Below, piece after piece: positions 33,780-45,114 of a stretch of 64,000 nucleotides of DNA (position 1 is its first letter; the number at the start of each line of letters is the position of its first letter). The stretch covers positions 559,001-623,000 of the forward strand of contig WPIO01000107.1 of NCBI GenBank assembly GCA_009760855.2, given 5' to 3'. The notes beneath the pieces are model-generated. The model did not search any database. It was not told where the DNA came from and was given only the letters and a program-made list of their open reading frames with translations. Origin of the DNA: Cristatella mucedo. Lineage: Eukaryota; Bryozoa; Phylactolaemata; Cristatellidae. Both the position numbers and the translations under genes were made by a program.

Positions 33780-33940
33780 ATCCATATGACTCTCTGTAAC
33801 TACATAAAGCCACAAATAATAGGTGGTTGTCACACAGGAACGTTTTGTATCGAACCTCGTAGCCCATGCTTTTGGTACCCATGGGGATATCATCGCAATA
33901 AAGAGCAAGTGGAAGGAATAGCAATGGCATGAGAGAAATT
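33780..33940 (-). mobile_element. L2-B 3' UTR remnant
   Basis: CTCTGTAACTACATAAAGCC and the following sequence align with the L2-B 3' region near 140-290 (the same spaced words, with many changes). Confidence 0.5.
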
Positions 33941-34149
33941 GAGATAATAAGTAATAATAATGATGTTTGGGTCAACATAAGAAATGCTTGTAGCCATCAA
34001 AGCTCTTTTAGCACAGGAAAAACACATTCAAATATATTATGTTACCCAACTAGCCCTCCAGACATATTCATAGCCAGCAGCATGGGCCTTATATTTCTCT
34101 CGGTTACTCAGGAAAGAGAATAACAATAATCTCGACGAGACAAAATAAA

Positions 34150-34590
34150 GGCCTAGATGAATCTTTTGCAAACTACCATGAACACAGTTAGTTCCTAAGT
34201 TTAGATACGGATCGGACGTAATGGCTAGCTGTGAAAGCCGTATTCTGAACAAGGCTTTGAGGAAATTGTCGAAGACATCTAAATTACGTGCACGTGGTGG
34301 ACGGCTCAAAACAACAGCCTCACCTATTAGAACAGCCTAGCATTCTAGTCCAGCCACGTGCTTAGATTATCTTTCGAATAGCCACTCTGTTTGATTGTCG
34401 TTTAGTTTCAAGAAATTCTCCGACATCTAGGATCCAAATTTCCAAGATAAGCATTATTTATATTGGTTTCTACAGCAGATAAAAACTGTTTTAATTTTAA
34501 ATATAACTTTTTATCGTCAGTATAAAAGTGATATCCTATTATATGGGCATATGTTACTTTTCCCAGAGGTTGAGTATAAATGGAGAATAA
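34150..34590 (-). mobile_element. L2-B LINE fragment (RT region)
   Basis: The - strand shows FYTDDKKLYLKLKQF, a decayed form of the YADD block, and downstream the sequence that in the 0.1-1.2 kb copy lies at about 820-1,200. Confidence 0.65.
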
Positions 34591-34879
34591 CACGAGACCT
34601 TAGCGATGTTGCAAGCGCCTCGGTGAAGTCGCCCAGCATCTGACCCGTAGCCGGGATACAGGAATAGTATAGGGATGGTTGGGGCTTAATGGCAGGGTGG
34701 CTACCATTATGAAAAGGAAAAGATAGCTCTTCTTTTAGCAATTGTTTTCACATAGATCGATGAGCATATTAGTGTCACGTGCATACTTCATAAGGGCAGC
34801 ATAGTAAAGAATGTCCTGCATTTGCCTCGGTTTCCTATGCTACTAATTTTCCTAAATGCTTCTGTTCCATGTGGATAGG

Positions 34880-36115
34880 CCTGCCCTAATGTAATGTAAT
34901 GTAATGTAATGTAATGCAATTACATAATGTAAAGCACAGTAACATAATGTAATGTAGTACAATGTATCTCCATCTGTAACGCACAAAGGCACAAAGATTA
35001 TGTGAGTGTTACACAGTAAGATTTCGGATAGTCCACTCACAGCCCAAGCGGCTTTCGGTACACATTCGATAGCCAACAGGCTTTATCTCACCCAACAAAT
35101 AGAAAGTGATGAGCATAGGACAGTCAGGAGAGCAGTTGAGATACTGAGTAGGATGAAAGTAGCAGATCATGACGGCTGGAAAGAACGAGTCCTAGCCCGC
35201 AGCAGGAGAGTGGTTGCTGTTGGCTAAGAATTGTGGAAGCGAGTTCCACAGTCTAGGACCCGCAGAGCTAAAGCTTCTGTGGCTAACGGTTTTTAAGCGG
35301 AAGCATGGATCAGCTAATTTATTGTCAATACTTGACCTGGGGGCACGAGGAGAACGAAACTGGTGCAGCAGTTCAGCTAGGTACGAAGGAGCCAAGACGT
35401 GGCGGACCATGAGGGTCACAGTAAAGTATTTGCTCTGTATCTGTTGATCAACCAGCAGCCATCCTAGTTCTTATAGCAAAGGAGACATGGGGCCAAACCT
35501 CGGTGACTTTGAAACTAGCCTTGCAGCCATATTTATAGCCACCTGCAATGGCCCACCTGCTTTTTTTGGTAGCAGAGCTAAAAGGGAATTTCAATAATTA
35601 AGCTGAGACAGAACTAAGGAGCGGTTACATTTTTTGTGGGCCACTGTGGGAGACAGCTGTTAGTCTTAGATAGGGATTGAACCTGATGACTAGCTGTAGA
35701 AACAATCTTCTGAATAAAGCTTTACAGATTTAGGCAGCTGTCGAAAACGGCCCCTAAATTTCGAGCACGTGGTGATGGTCGCACAACCGCAACACCTATA
35801 ATAAAAGCAAAGCCTTTTAATCCTGCCACGCGCTTGGGGTGTCCTACGAGAAGCAGTTCTATTTAATCGTCATGTAGTTTCAAGAAGCCAAGAACTTCTG
35901 TATTGAATGCCGGCATGGCAAGAATTTAGTTTACTAGTTGCTGCTGCAGCAGATTCCGATGGTTTGAGTGGCAAATACAGCTAACTGTCATCTGCATAAA
36001 AGTTATAACCTATTCCATGTGCCTTAATAACTTTTCCCAGAGGTTGATTAGAAATGGTAAACAACAAGGGACCGACTTCGGATCCTTACGGCACTCGACA
36101 AGTGACCTGTATCGT
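34880..36115 (-). mobile_element. L2-B LINE, longer 3' part
   Basis: Begins on the 3' side with at least six TAATG units (34,887-34,916), then the C-terminal block (PSYLAELLHQFRS, SFSSAGPRLWNSLPQF) and the RT region up to the PQGS-like stretch near 36,070. Frameshifted throughout. Confidence 0.8.
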
Positions 36116-39100
36116 GCGTGTCCCATAATCTTTTAGGCTTCCAGATGCTTCGGAAGTAGTAGCAACGTCAGACGAGCCTTTCCTGAAAAGTAAAATCTAA
36201 GCACTCTCCAACTCGCTTCAGTAGTCTCTAAAAAAACGTTCAACAGCTTTACCGAGTGTAATCAGCGTATGATCTATAGATTTCCTCAGTCATTCAGTTC
36301 ATTGAAGTCATTCAAGAGACTCTGTAGCCACGCCTAGGTAAGTCAAATGATTCCTTGGCATGACGGACTCATGCTCCCCCGTGTTCTTCAGAACTGCACC
36401 CGGCCACAGAACCCTGTGAACAGAACTTTGTAAGTGCTTGTTTTGACGCATTACCTACTCCAACTTGACTTTGCGACCGGAAGCTAATACATCTTTCCAT
36501 GCTAGTAAGGGCAAGTTTTTAACTAGGAACAGACTCAACCAATTGGGGCTGCTCAGTAAATTTTGTGGTTCTGGCGGTTCGCATGCAGCAATTGGCACAG
36601 TGCCAAATATCTTTAAACAACCGCATTTCAACATTATACCATTCTTTCGAGGACCATATGCTGAGCTCTGGAACTGTAAGTGCATAGATACACTACCCGA
36701 GGAATTCTGTGTGGTGAGATCATAGCCTCACCTCGTATGAGGATAAATTGGTTTGGTGACCAAAAACGTCTCAATTGGGTTCACCGGTTTTTTAAGTTGA
36801 TCCGATTCACCTCAAAATAATAGTGCCACTTGTGTCTGATTCCCGAATCCATTTTATAAATTTCCCACGTTAAAGCAGTCGCCGGGAGTGCACAAAGTTT
36901 GGCACGTTCTGGCAGTTAGACATATCTGCTAGGTCTTTTTCAAGCAATACATTTTGACAGAGCCGTCGCGAATCAAGTTAGGCATTTGAAAGGGTTCATT
37001 TCAAACTAAGCTATAGTAATAAAGGTGAACTATAAGATCTATAGCCTAGGGTATAATTAAAAAACAAATGCTTCTTGCAAAGAAAGATGAATTCACCACA
37101 TTCTGGTTGTCAGAAAAGTGAGAAGGTTGTGGACTGGCTGCCTACATGCACGTTCTCAGGCGCAACGCCTCGGTAGGAAGGTTTAACGAAGAAATGAAGA
37201 GTGGGCTGGATAGCGTCCTTACGGTATACTGACGGCAAGTGGGGCGTAACATACATACGTAACAAGTGGGGCCACATGAACCGACCGACAATTCCTCTGT
37301 CAGATTTGGCAGCTGTGAAAGGGGGCAGCAGACCCGTGCTGTTGTCGTTCCTGTAATTAGATGAATAACTAAATAGGACTACACCTAAGGTCCGACAACT
37401 TAAGGCCCAATGAAAAGTAAGTTAGTTTGATTAAAATTTATTATATTGGTATATATATATATATATATATATCCGTTACTCTACAAATTCTAAAGAAATA
37501 GCCAGGAGGGTTTTTCTTGAGTGCGATTGCCCATGCGGTTTCCTTAAGTGTCACATCTGAGCTTAAGTGAGGTCACTGAACGGCAAGAGACAATGCCATG
37601 TGTACTATTCAGGTTCCCTTTTTACCAAAGTTATACGTTGGGCTTCTCACTCAAACTGCCAAATAATAATCCCGAGCAGCAGTACCCCCAACCAGGTACG
37701 CAATTGAATGGCTAGTGTACGAGAAACAGTAGTGGGCATGTCCGTTCGTTCGTAACTGGTAATGAGTTTGCTGAAGTCTGATTAGTTAAAGCTGTTGCCT
37801 GCCCGGGTGCTGAGACCTTTTCAAACAGGGCACTATGGGCATTGCAACCACTAGTATGAAATACAGGATAAGTTGCAAGCATTTAGACCATAAGCACAGT
37901 ATTTCTCACACTCTGCGGCCGCATCTCAAACTATTGTGCTCTAAGAAGGTCTTACCTGTATCTCTTTCCTTGCATCATAATCACAAGACGTTTTATTTTG
38001 ACAACAAATTCTTCTGGAGTACGGAAAGAGTTAAGAGTTATTGGTTTTGAGAGGCAATAATAAATTTAAAAGACAATTATTGAATATCATACATTTACCT
38101 ATCATCATTGATTCATTTTAGACTTGGAAATGCATATTATTTATCAATGCAGATTTATGTCATGTTAAATTTAAAGCAGTAATCCATCTCACTTTATGAC
38201 AAAGGATGGCCTAAAAACTAAGTGAAATCCAAATTGTGTCTATTAAAAAAGTGGTAGATATGCAATCTCAAATTTTATATTCTACATAATATATGGCAAA
38301 TAAAATTCTTTTGAAAGACCTAGATGCACCAAAGTAGTACGTCGAGCTCAACGGAGTGATTTTCTTTGATAAATATAGAACCAGAACTCCTTTCGTATGA
38401 ACTATGTAAATATGAGGTACGCATGCCTAAATAGACTCGCAGAACTTCACTTCAAGCTGCGAAAGAAAATTTAAAACTTCCTGGAGAATTTCGCACCCCT
38501 TCGAGGTCAGCCGTTCGACTAGTAGTTATGACAATCAAAAAGCGTACGCCCGATAGCATCATTTCTAGCCAGACTCCATTGCTCGCATTAACTATTCGCC
38601 CACTTTCGTTAAACGTCTATTCCATCTTACTGCACATTTTTTTTTTGCTAAAAAGTTGTTTACATTAGTATGTTTACAATGGCTCACAAAACAAAATTCC
38701 TTAACGTTCGGCAACTAGACTACAGTTACGGATCACGTATTGATGAATTGCTAACCCGGACCTGGACGGTAGTGAGTCTATTGTAACCTCACCAACGAAA
38801 TCCTGGGACAGCTGATCTGGTTTTTATAACAGCCATTGAACTATCGGCAAGCTGATGACGGTGCCGCGGTACCAGCAGTCGGTCGCTGGTTAATGGAATT
38901 AAAGTAGCACGTCACTCACTTTGAATCAGTTTGCAAGTTTTGATTCAATTTTTTCCAAGCGAAATTTAGTAATTTCAAGTGTTGTGAGTGTGATTGTGTG
39001 CGTATTTTTAAGCAGCAAACAGCTTGAAACACTCGGAAATCAACCGAACTAACAACGTTTATTAATAAACTTCAGTTTCACATACGCTAATGCTAGCAAG

Positions 39101-39390
39101 AGCTAACAGTTGACGGCGACTCAGGAACGCTGCGCCCAGATTGGCGAACTTTGCTGCTATTGCCTAGCAGCAGGAATGCTGCGTTCTGATTGGCTAGTAC
39201 AGGTCGGGAGAGCCCTCCACCCTAGTACAGACCGACTGGTACGATAAATTACCGGAATCCAATGCAGTCTACTCTAATTAGGCTAGCAACAACCAGACGT
39301 AAGCCTTGCCTAGCTCAAATTGTGTGCTGATATTGTACTACACGTTTGAATTTATGTCCACCAAACTTCATATAGCTGAGCTCATCCATA
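36116..39390 (+). other. AT-rich intergenic sequence, no gene seen
   Basis: Contains a (TA)n tract at 37,448-37,471 and several frames of up to 86 codons, none with family resemblance or splice context that I trust. Confidence 0.4.
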
Positions 39391-39393
39391 CTT

Positions 39394-40040
39394 ATGCAAA
39401 TGAGCTTGGACACCAGATGCCTGTACTTAAATCCACCACAATCCACCTCAGTATATTCTAGCTCCTGTCAAATCCACCACAAATCAGCTAAGGACAGCTC
39501 CAAAAATTCTGGAATATCAAACTATGCTACACGTGCAATTTGCCTAGAAAATTTCGGGCAATTACGCGTATGCCTTCTCACGAAGTCGACTGAAATAAGA
39601 ATACAGTGGCCCAGGCCAATACCACAATCCACTGAAATCCACCTCAATCCACTGCATTCCACTATGCAACGAAAGAAATCCTGCCAAAAAAGCTCCCATT
39701 TTGATTCCATATGACAGCACACTCTACCAAAATTTCATTAAACAGATTTCACTTGCATTGGCATGGCCGTTCTCTTGCCGTGAGCTGCAATCGACTGCAG
39801 TGGCCCGGGCCAATACCGCAATCCACTACAATCCAGATTCCACCGCATAGAAAATCGCCATACTTTGCATCGAGCTCCAGTTTTAATTGTATATTAAAGG
39901 GCACCGTGCTGTGTACGCAACCATATAAAATGAAAAAATTGTGCAACCTCGCACTGTAGCAATGGGCGGCAATCGCCTGAAATTACCTGAAAAACTACCA
40001 CAATCCACTCTATTCCACTGCAAATCCTCCTCAAATCGCC
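39394..40040 (+). repeat. ATCCAC-rich interspersed repeat tract
   Basis: At least a dozen AATCCAC/ATCCACC words at irregular spacing, plus two copies of a longer phrase, CAGTGGCCC(A/G)GGCCAATACC, at about 39,604 and 39,798, each followed by CAATCCACT. Confidence 0.6.
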
Positions 40041-40149
40041 ATCTTTAAGCTCTAATTGACATGAGACTATTCATTATAAGACTATAAGACTAGTGACATA
40101 AGACTAGTATCCACAAAAGCCGGATCAAATGGTTACAGGCAGCATGACC

Positions 40150-40990
40150 AATAACAACGCGAATAACATGGTTAGGGGCGATGCACATTCTCAGCAAACA
40201 AGATGATTCGTAGCAGAATGCATGAATTCGAATTTAAAATACAAATCGCTTGGACCAACTACATGCTATCATGAATAACTGCATTTTTAGTTTCTTTTTT
40301 TAATGTGGACAAATCAATAGATGGCGTGACGAAGGTCAGTAGTGAGTTCCATGCTTTAGAAGCATGCGAACTAAATGCATGGTCTCCAAAGGATTTGAGG
40401 TGCATACGAGGTACGAGTAAACAGTTAGGCTCCGAAAAGCTAGCGGCACAATGCTTAGCCTGTTCGTTGAGTAGATCTAATAGGTAGGATGGAGCAAAAG
40501 AATAAAAAGGACAAAAAAGTGAATATAAAACTTGAATTCCATGCATATCTTGACCGGTAGCAAATGCAGATTGGTGAGACGTGGTGTGATGTGGCAACTG
40601 CAACACTCACAACAGAAGAGCCTCCAGCCGTAAGCACCTAATTGCCCAGGCCGGTAGGCCATCAAACAGTGAGTTACAGAATTCAAGACGGGATGTCACA
40701 AATGCAAAAACCAACTTGGATGTGGTAACCCAGTCTAAACAAGCCCAAATTTAAAATTGTTATTTACCCAAAGAAGGTAGACTCTACTGTCGAGCTGATG
40801 TGGTCGTCTAGGCGATTGTGAGCTTTAACCCTTCCAATGTCTGAATTGCACTTGGTTTGCCCGTAACCAGTAAGTTGGTATAATTACCATTTAATTTCAG
40901 AGTATTTTTTGCTATCCATGCACCAATGTCATCAATGCATGCAGCAAGGGAGATGACACAGCTAGACGTGCTGGAGCGATTGGAGGATTC
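40150..40990 (-). mobile_element. L2-A LINE fragment
   Basis: The antisense C-terminal block (APSYLLDLLNEQAKH, AFSSHASKAWNSL) and part of the preceding region. It is head-to-head with the + copy that starts near 41,030. Confidence 0.7.
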
Positions 40991-41029
40991 AAAGCAAAGT
41001 TACAACTGATTTTCAACTGCATGGAAGTG

Positions 41030-41965
41030 AAAAACTAACTCATCACTTATGGGAAAACCAAGTGTGATTCAGAAATTGGAAAAGCTGAGGCTCAAATTAG
41101 CTCTGTCAGCGTATCTCCCGTTGAATCAGCACGAAATCTAGGTGTCATGTTCCAGAGTGACCTTGCATTAGACGACCGTATCTACTCCTCAATCAAGTCT
41201 GCCTACTTTCAGATACATAATAGTGCTAAAATGTGGAGTGGTTTAGATAAGGAAACCGCGTGTAAGTTGATCCATGCATTTGTGATATCCCGTCGTGACT
41301 TCTGTACCTCACTGTTTGCTGGCCTACCGGCATGTGCCATTAGGCACTGACGGCTGCTGCAAAAACTTTGCAGCTTGGATTGTCTGTCGTGAGCTTCACA
41401 TTTGTAACATCACACCACTTCTCGCCGACCTGCACTGGCTACCAGTCAGGCAACGGATCGACTTTAGGCTTCGTCTCTCACTTTTAGATCCTTCATTATT
41501 TGACTCCAGCCTACCTATCAGATCTCTTCCCCCACGAGGTCAAGCATCGCACCAGCCACTTTTCGAAATCTAACTGTTTACCTATACCGAGCACAAACAT
41601 CGAATTCATTGCAGACCCTGCATTTAGTTCGTATGCTCCCAGAGTCTGGAACTCACTTCCACCTTGCCTCACATCCTCCGACTTGACTGAATTTCCAAAG
41701 GAACTTAAAAACGCTCCTATTCTAGGACATCGTTGAGTGGGTTACTGTGATTCGTCCTTTATGTGCTTATGTCTGCTGGCACTGTGCATGCTGCCACTAA
41801 CGATACTTGCATGATTACCTTGTACATGTTATTACCTTGTACACCCCTAACCATGTTATTCTTGTTGCTTATCAAGCATGATATTACTCACCATTCGACC
41901 GTGTTTCTTTTGCAGCAAATTTAAAGCACCTAGAAAGAAATTCTTGAGGGCGCTTTATCAAGTGC
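41030..41965 (+). mobile_element. L2-A LINE 3' part
   Basis: Reads from the LLIMGKPSV-like block through LADLHWLPVRQRIDF and the 3' UTR to the GGGCGCTTTATCAAGTGCA tail and ATTATTATT end. Frameshifts in at least three places. Confidence 0.8.
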
Positions 41966-42120
41966 ATTAATTATTATTGTGGTTATTCTTTACAAAAATA
42001 TACGTACAAAAATACTAGTTTATTCAAAAGCCTATTTTTTAAAGCCACAGAAAATCTTTTACGGCTATAAGTACCGCTTGCCACACTGTAAATGTGTCAG
42101 TGAATACAGAATCACCCACT

Positions 42121-42197
42121 ACAGGATTCGAACCCACGACCTAGAAGCCGGGGTCCTGAAAAGCAACCACCTTACCTATTGAACCATCACGGCTCAC
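42121..42197 (-). mobile_element. tRNA-like SINE head
   Basis: The - strand has GCCGTGATGGTTCAATAGG (box A region) and GGTTCGAATCC (box B). The T-stem does not pair and the acceptor stem is not restored, so it is tRNA-derived rather than a working tRNA gene. Confidence 0.55.
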
Positions 42198-42500
42198 CAA
42201 GGATTGTGTCTGGTAGTCACATCGGCACGAGGGAGAGTGTATGCCGGGAAAAGTACGGAACCAAGAGCAGATCCCCGAGGTCCCCCAAATTACAGAGTTT
42301 CCTCGGATGATTGTTGTCTATTCACCGCAACACTGAGATTGGACCTTAAGCATTGCAAGGCACTGCCAGCTATGCCCAGACAAGATGAGAGGTGCTCAAG
42401 AAGGACTTGGCGATCGATAGTATCAAAACCTGTCAAAAGATTGAGTACAACAAGCAGAGATACTCTACCTAAGTCTGCACTCCAAAGCCGGTCGTTATAA
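42198..42500 (-). mobile_element. L2-A RT fragment
   Basis: The - strand gives a decayed FDTIDRQVLLEHLSSCLGI block followed by a GPRGSALGSVLF block, the RT core just before YADD. Confidence 0.7.
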
Positions 42501-43450
42501 ACCCAAAGTAATGCTGACTATTTCCCTATTAAAAAAATTGATGTACACTTAACATGTGCCTGACTTGCAGTTAGGCTTTACTCATCTACTGCTGAAAGTA
42601 GAATTTAGAAAATATCCATACAAAATATCAAGGACATATGGAACACTTAGGTTGAATAGTATTTGCTTATTAGCTTGACTGGGTTTTCTTAGCTTTCGCA
42701 TATGCATTCAAATGATTGATTGTTACAAAATTCTATCGATGAGACTATCGCTGAAGAGTTTGAGCATATAAGCTCACCTCAGCAATAGAAGAGGTGATGA
42801 ATTTGACACAAAGTTGACAGATAAAATTGTTTTATTCCGAAGAAACAGGCTTTAATTGGCCGCAAAAAATCTTGCACTATCCTCACTCGCCGTTGATTTT
42901 AACTAAAAGCAGTTAGTACAGGAAAAACATAAATATCACAGCGAGACATGAAAATTTGTGTCACTAATTATAAGTTTTAGTTTGGAAATTCTTGTACTTC
43001 CCTAACTAATGTTTAAATACTAACTTGCTTTAAGATAAAACATATTATTCTCCCAAAATAAACTTCTCTAACCCTCGGATAACCTTGAATTTAATAGTAT
43101 CAATCAAGCAACCTATTCTAAATAGTTCACCTTTGAGATTCACTTTGGTGGCTTATCTTTCATTAGCAGGGACGGCATTTGCTGCGAGTCATACACAGGA
43201 ATAGCTGAGACTAAGCGGTAAATTCATTATTGAACAGAAGACATAGCCTAAAACCCAAGGGCGTGATAACTTTCTATTCGCTGAGTGAACTGCAATATCA
43301 AGCTTCCATGCAGCCACCAATTCAAAGCTTACCTAAGCAGCTTGAAAAGCCTAAAAAGCTCTAGCTCCTAACTCGCCAGGTGGGTACTTTTTGGGGAGTT
43401 TATGATCCATTCTAAGTAAGCAATTTAAACTGGATATGCTTTCACATTAT
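42501..43450 (+). other. No gene seen
   Basis: AT-rich sequence without a recognisable element. Confidence 0.4.
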
Positions 43451-43454
43451 GATA

Positions 43455-43542
43455 TACATTATATATATATATATATATATATAATGTATATTGTATATAA
43501 TTGTATATAATGTATGTATATATCTATATATATACATATATA

Positions 43543-43620
<78 letters not shown>

Positions 43621-43622
43621 AT
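43455..43622 (+). repeat. (TA)n microsatellite with a TGTG end
   Basis: Long TA runs from 43,460, purest at about 43,549-43,606, ending in GTGTGTGTGT. It borders the GC-rich island. Confidence 0.95.
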
Positions 43623-43629
43623 ATATGTA

Positions 43630-44640
43630 GGGGGTGCGCACGTCAGCTTCCACATCGGCCGTCCCGCGCCGTGCTACTTGGCACGCGCCATTCGATTCAG
43701 ATGTTAAAGTGCACCTTCGCTATTAAAAACCGTGAGCTTATCCGGTACCCAGTCGCGCCAACAAACTTGACGCACCTTTCGCGGCGGGATGTTACAAATA
43801 ACCCGTATTGCAACCCTTTCAAGCAGCGGCGCAGAAATTCCCGCATCCTAAACGGCGGCATTTCTCAGTACTTTATAACGTGGTTTTGACTCCTAAACCA
43901 GAAAAACCGAATTTTTCTCGAGATTCCTCCTCGGGACATCGATGCATATTGTGGACTTACCCACACGCCGCACTTTGTGGATTATAGCTGCGGCCGTTCA
44001 CCTCGGGGGTTCCCGTCCTTTACTCGAAGCCGGGCCATTGGCCGGGCTGATTATCGACTGCGCACACACCGGTGCCGCGCGCCAAATCCGCGTACAATCC
44101 GCCTGCATCTCCTTCGCTCGCTTATGCAGCGCGCTTGCGGCGAGAAGGCGCACCCACAAATGAGCGCCGGTGCAGCGCTCGCGAAGCGTTCACGCCCGGG
44201 CGAGCAAGTCCTCGGCGGTGAGCTTCCTCTCTCCGCTTGCGCCGCATCCGCGAACTCGGGCGGTCGCTTGCGTGGCGAGCGCCGCCGCTGTCGCGGGCGT
44301 CGCACGCTCGCCGCTGTCGCGGGCGCCGCACGCTCGCCGCTGTCGCGGGCGCCGCACGCTCGCCGCTGTCGCGGGCGCCGCACGCTCGCCGCTGTCGCGG
44401 GCGCCGCACGCTCGCCGCTGTCGCGGGCGCCGCACGCTCGCCGCTGTCGCGGGCGCCGCACGCTCGCCGCTGTCGCGGGCGCCGCACGCTCGCCGCCGCT
44501 GTCGCGGGCGCCGCACGCTCGCCGCTGTCGCGGGCGCCGCACGCTCGCCGCTGTCGCGGGCGCCGCACGCTCGCCGCCGCTGTCGCGGGCGCCGCTCTCT
44601 TAAAATTACCACTTTAACTTTCTCACGCTACGTTGCGAAA
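43630..44640 (+). other. GC-rich, CpG-rich island
   Basis: An abrupt change from TA repeats to strongly GC-rich sequence full of CG dinucleotides, returning to AT-rich sequence near 44,600. Possible CpG-island promoter, foreign insertion or unmethylated repeat. No gene is recognised. Long frames here on both strands come from composition and from the minisatellite. Confidence 0.7.
44276..44596 (+). repeat. 26-bp GC-rich minisatellite, 12 copies
   Basis: Twelve TGTCGCGGGCG words, mostly 26 bp apart, a few 29 bp where an extra CGC is present. Unit core CGCTCGCCGCTGTCGCGGGC. Because 26 is not a multiple of three, all frames stay open and give Arg/Ala-rich products that should not be read as proteins. 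Confidence 0.95.
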
Positions 44641-45110
44641 TTGTCTCAGCCGCAGAGTGACTGAATTCAGAACAACTATTTAGTTACTTGAGCGTTTCAA
44701 AGTTGTACGGTGCCTTGACAAAAGAGTTGAATCCAAACTCAGCAATCTTCAATCCAAAATACCAGCCTTAGCGCGCCTGTGCATAAATTTCCTTGTAGAA
44801 TGATTTCGTTCATTCGCTAGGTTTTGCGACCGCTGGAGGCTGCGTTTCTCTTTTACACTAGCAGCGGCGCAGTTTGTGGGGGGCTCAAGCTCCCGCGGTT
44901 GGCAGCCTTTTTTTAGACTTGGTGAATGCAACTTTGGTCAGTGTTGTAAGAGTTCATCACTACACCAAACACATGAAGAGGCGTAGCCAAACTGTACCGT
45001 AAAACAACAACTTGTACGCGCAGCCAAAAATCCGACGTTAGGAAAAGAAATCGCATTGTAGCTTATAATTTGGCATCCAAGCTATCTTCTTCGTTGTCTT
45101 CGAATGACAG
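44641..45110 (+). other. No gene seen
   Basis: Ordinary mixed sequence between the GC island and the inverted repeat. Confidence 0.4.
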
Positions 45111-45114
45111 TGGG

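Noticed and set aside
33523-33978. A 151-codon - strand membrane-like protein
   Set aside because: Its first half is AT-rich low-complexity, it overlaps an L2-B remnant, and it has no splice or family support.
42121-42197. A tRNA gene on the - strand (also at 56,779)
   Set aside because: Box B is good, but the T-stem and acceptor stem do not pair. SINE-derived is the better reading.
43491-43889. A Tyr-Ile repeat protein of 132 residues
   Set aside because: Translation of a (TA)n microsatellite running into the GC island.
44051-44664. Several long overlapping frames on both strands with Arg/Ala-rich repeats
   Set aside because: They come from a 26-bp GC-rich minisatellite without stop codons in any frame.
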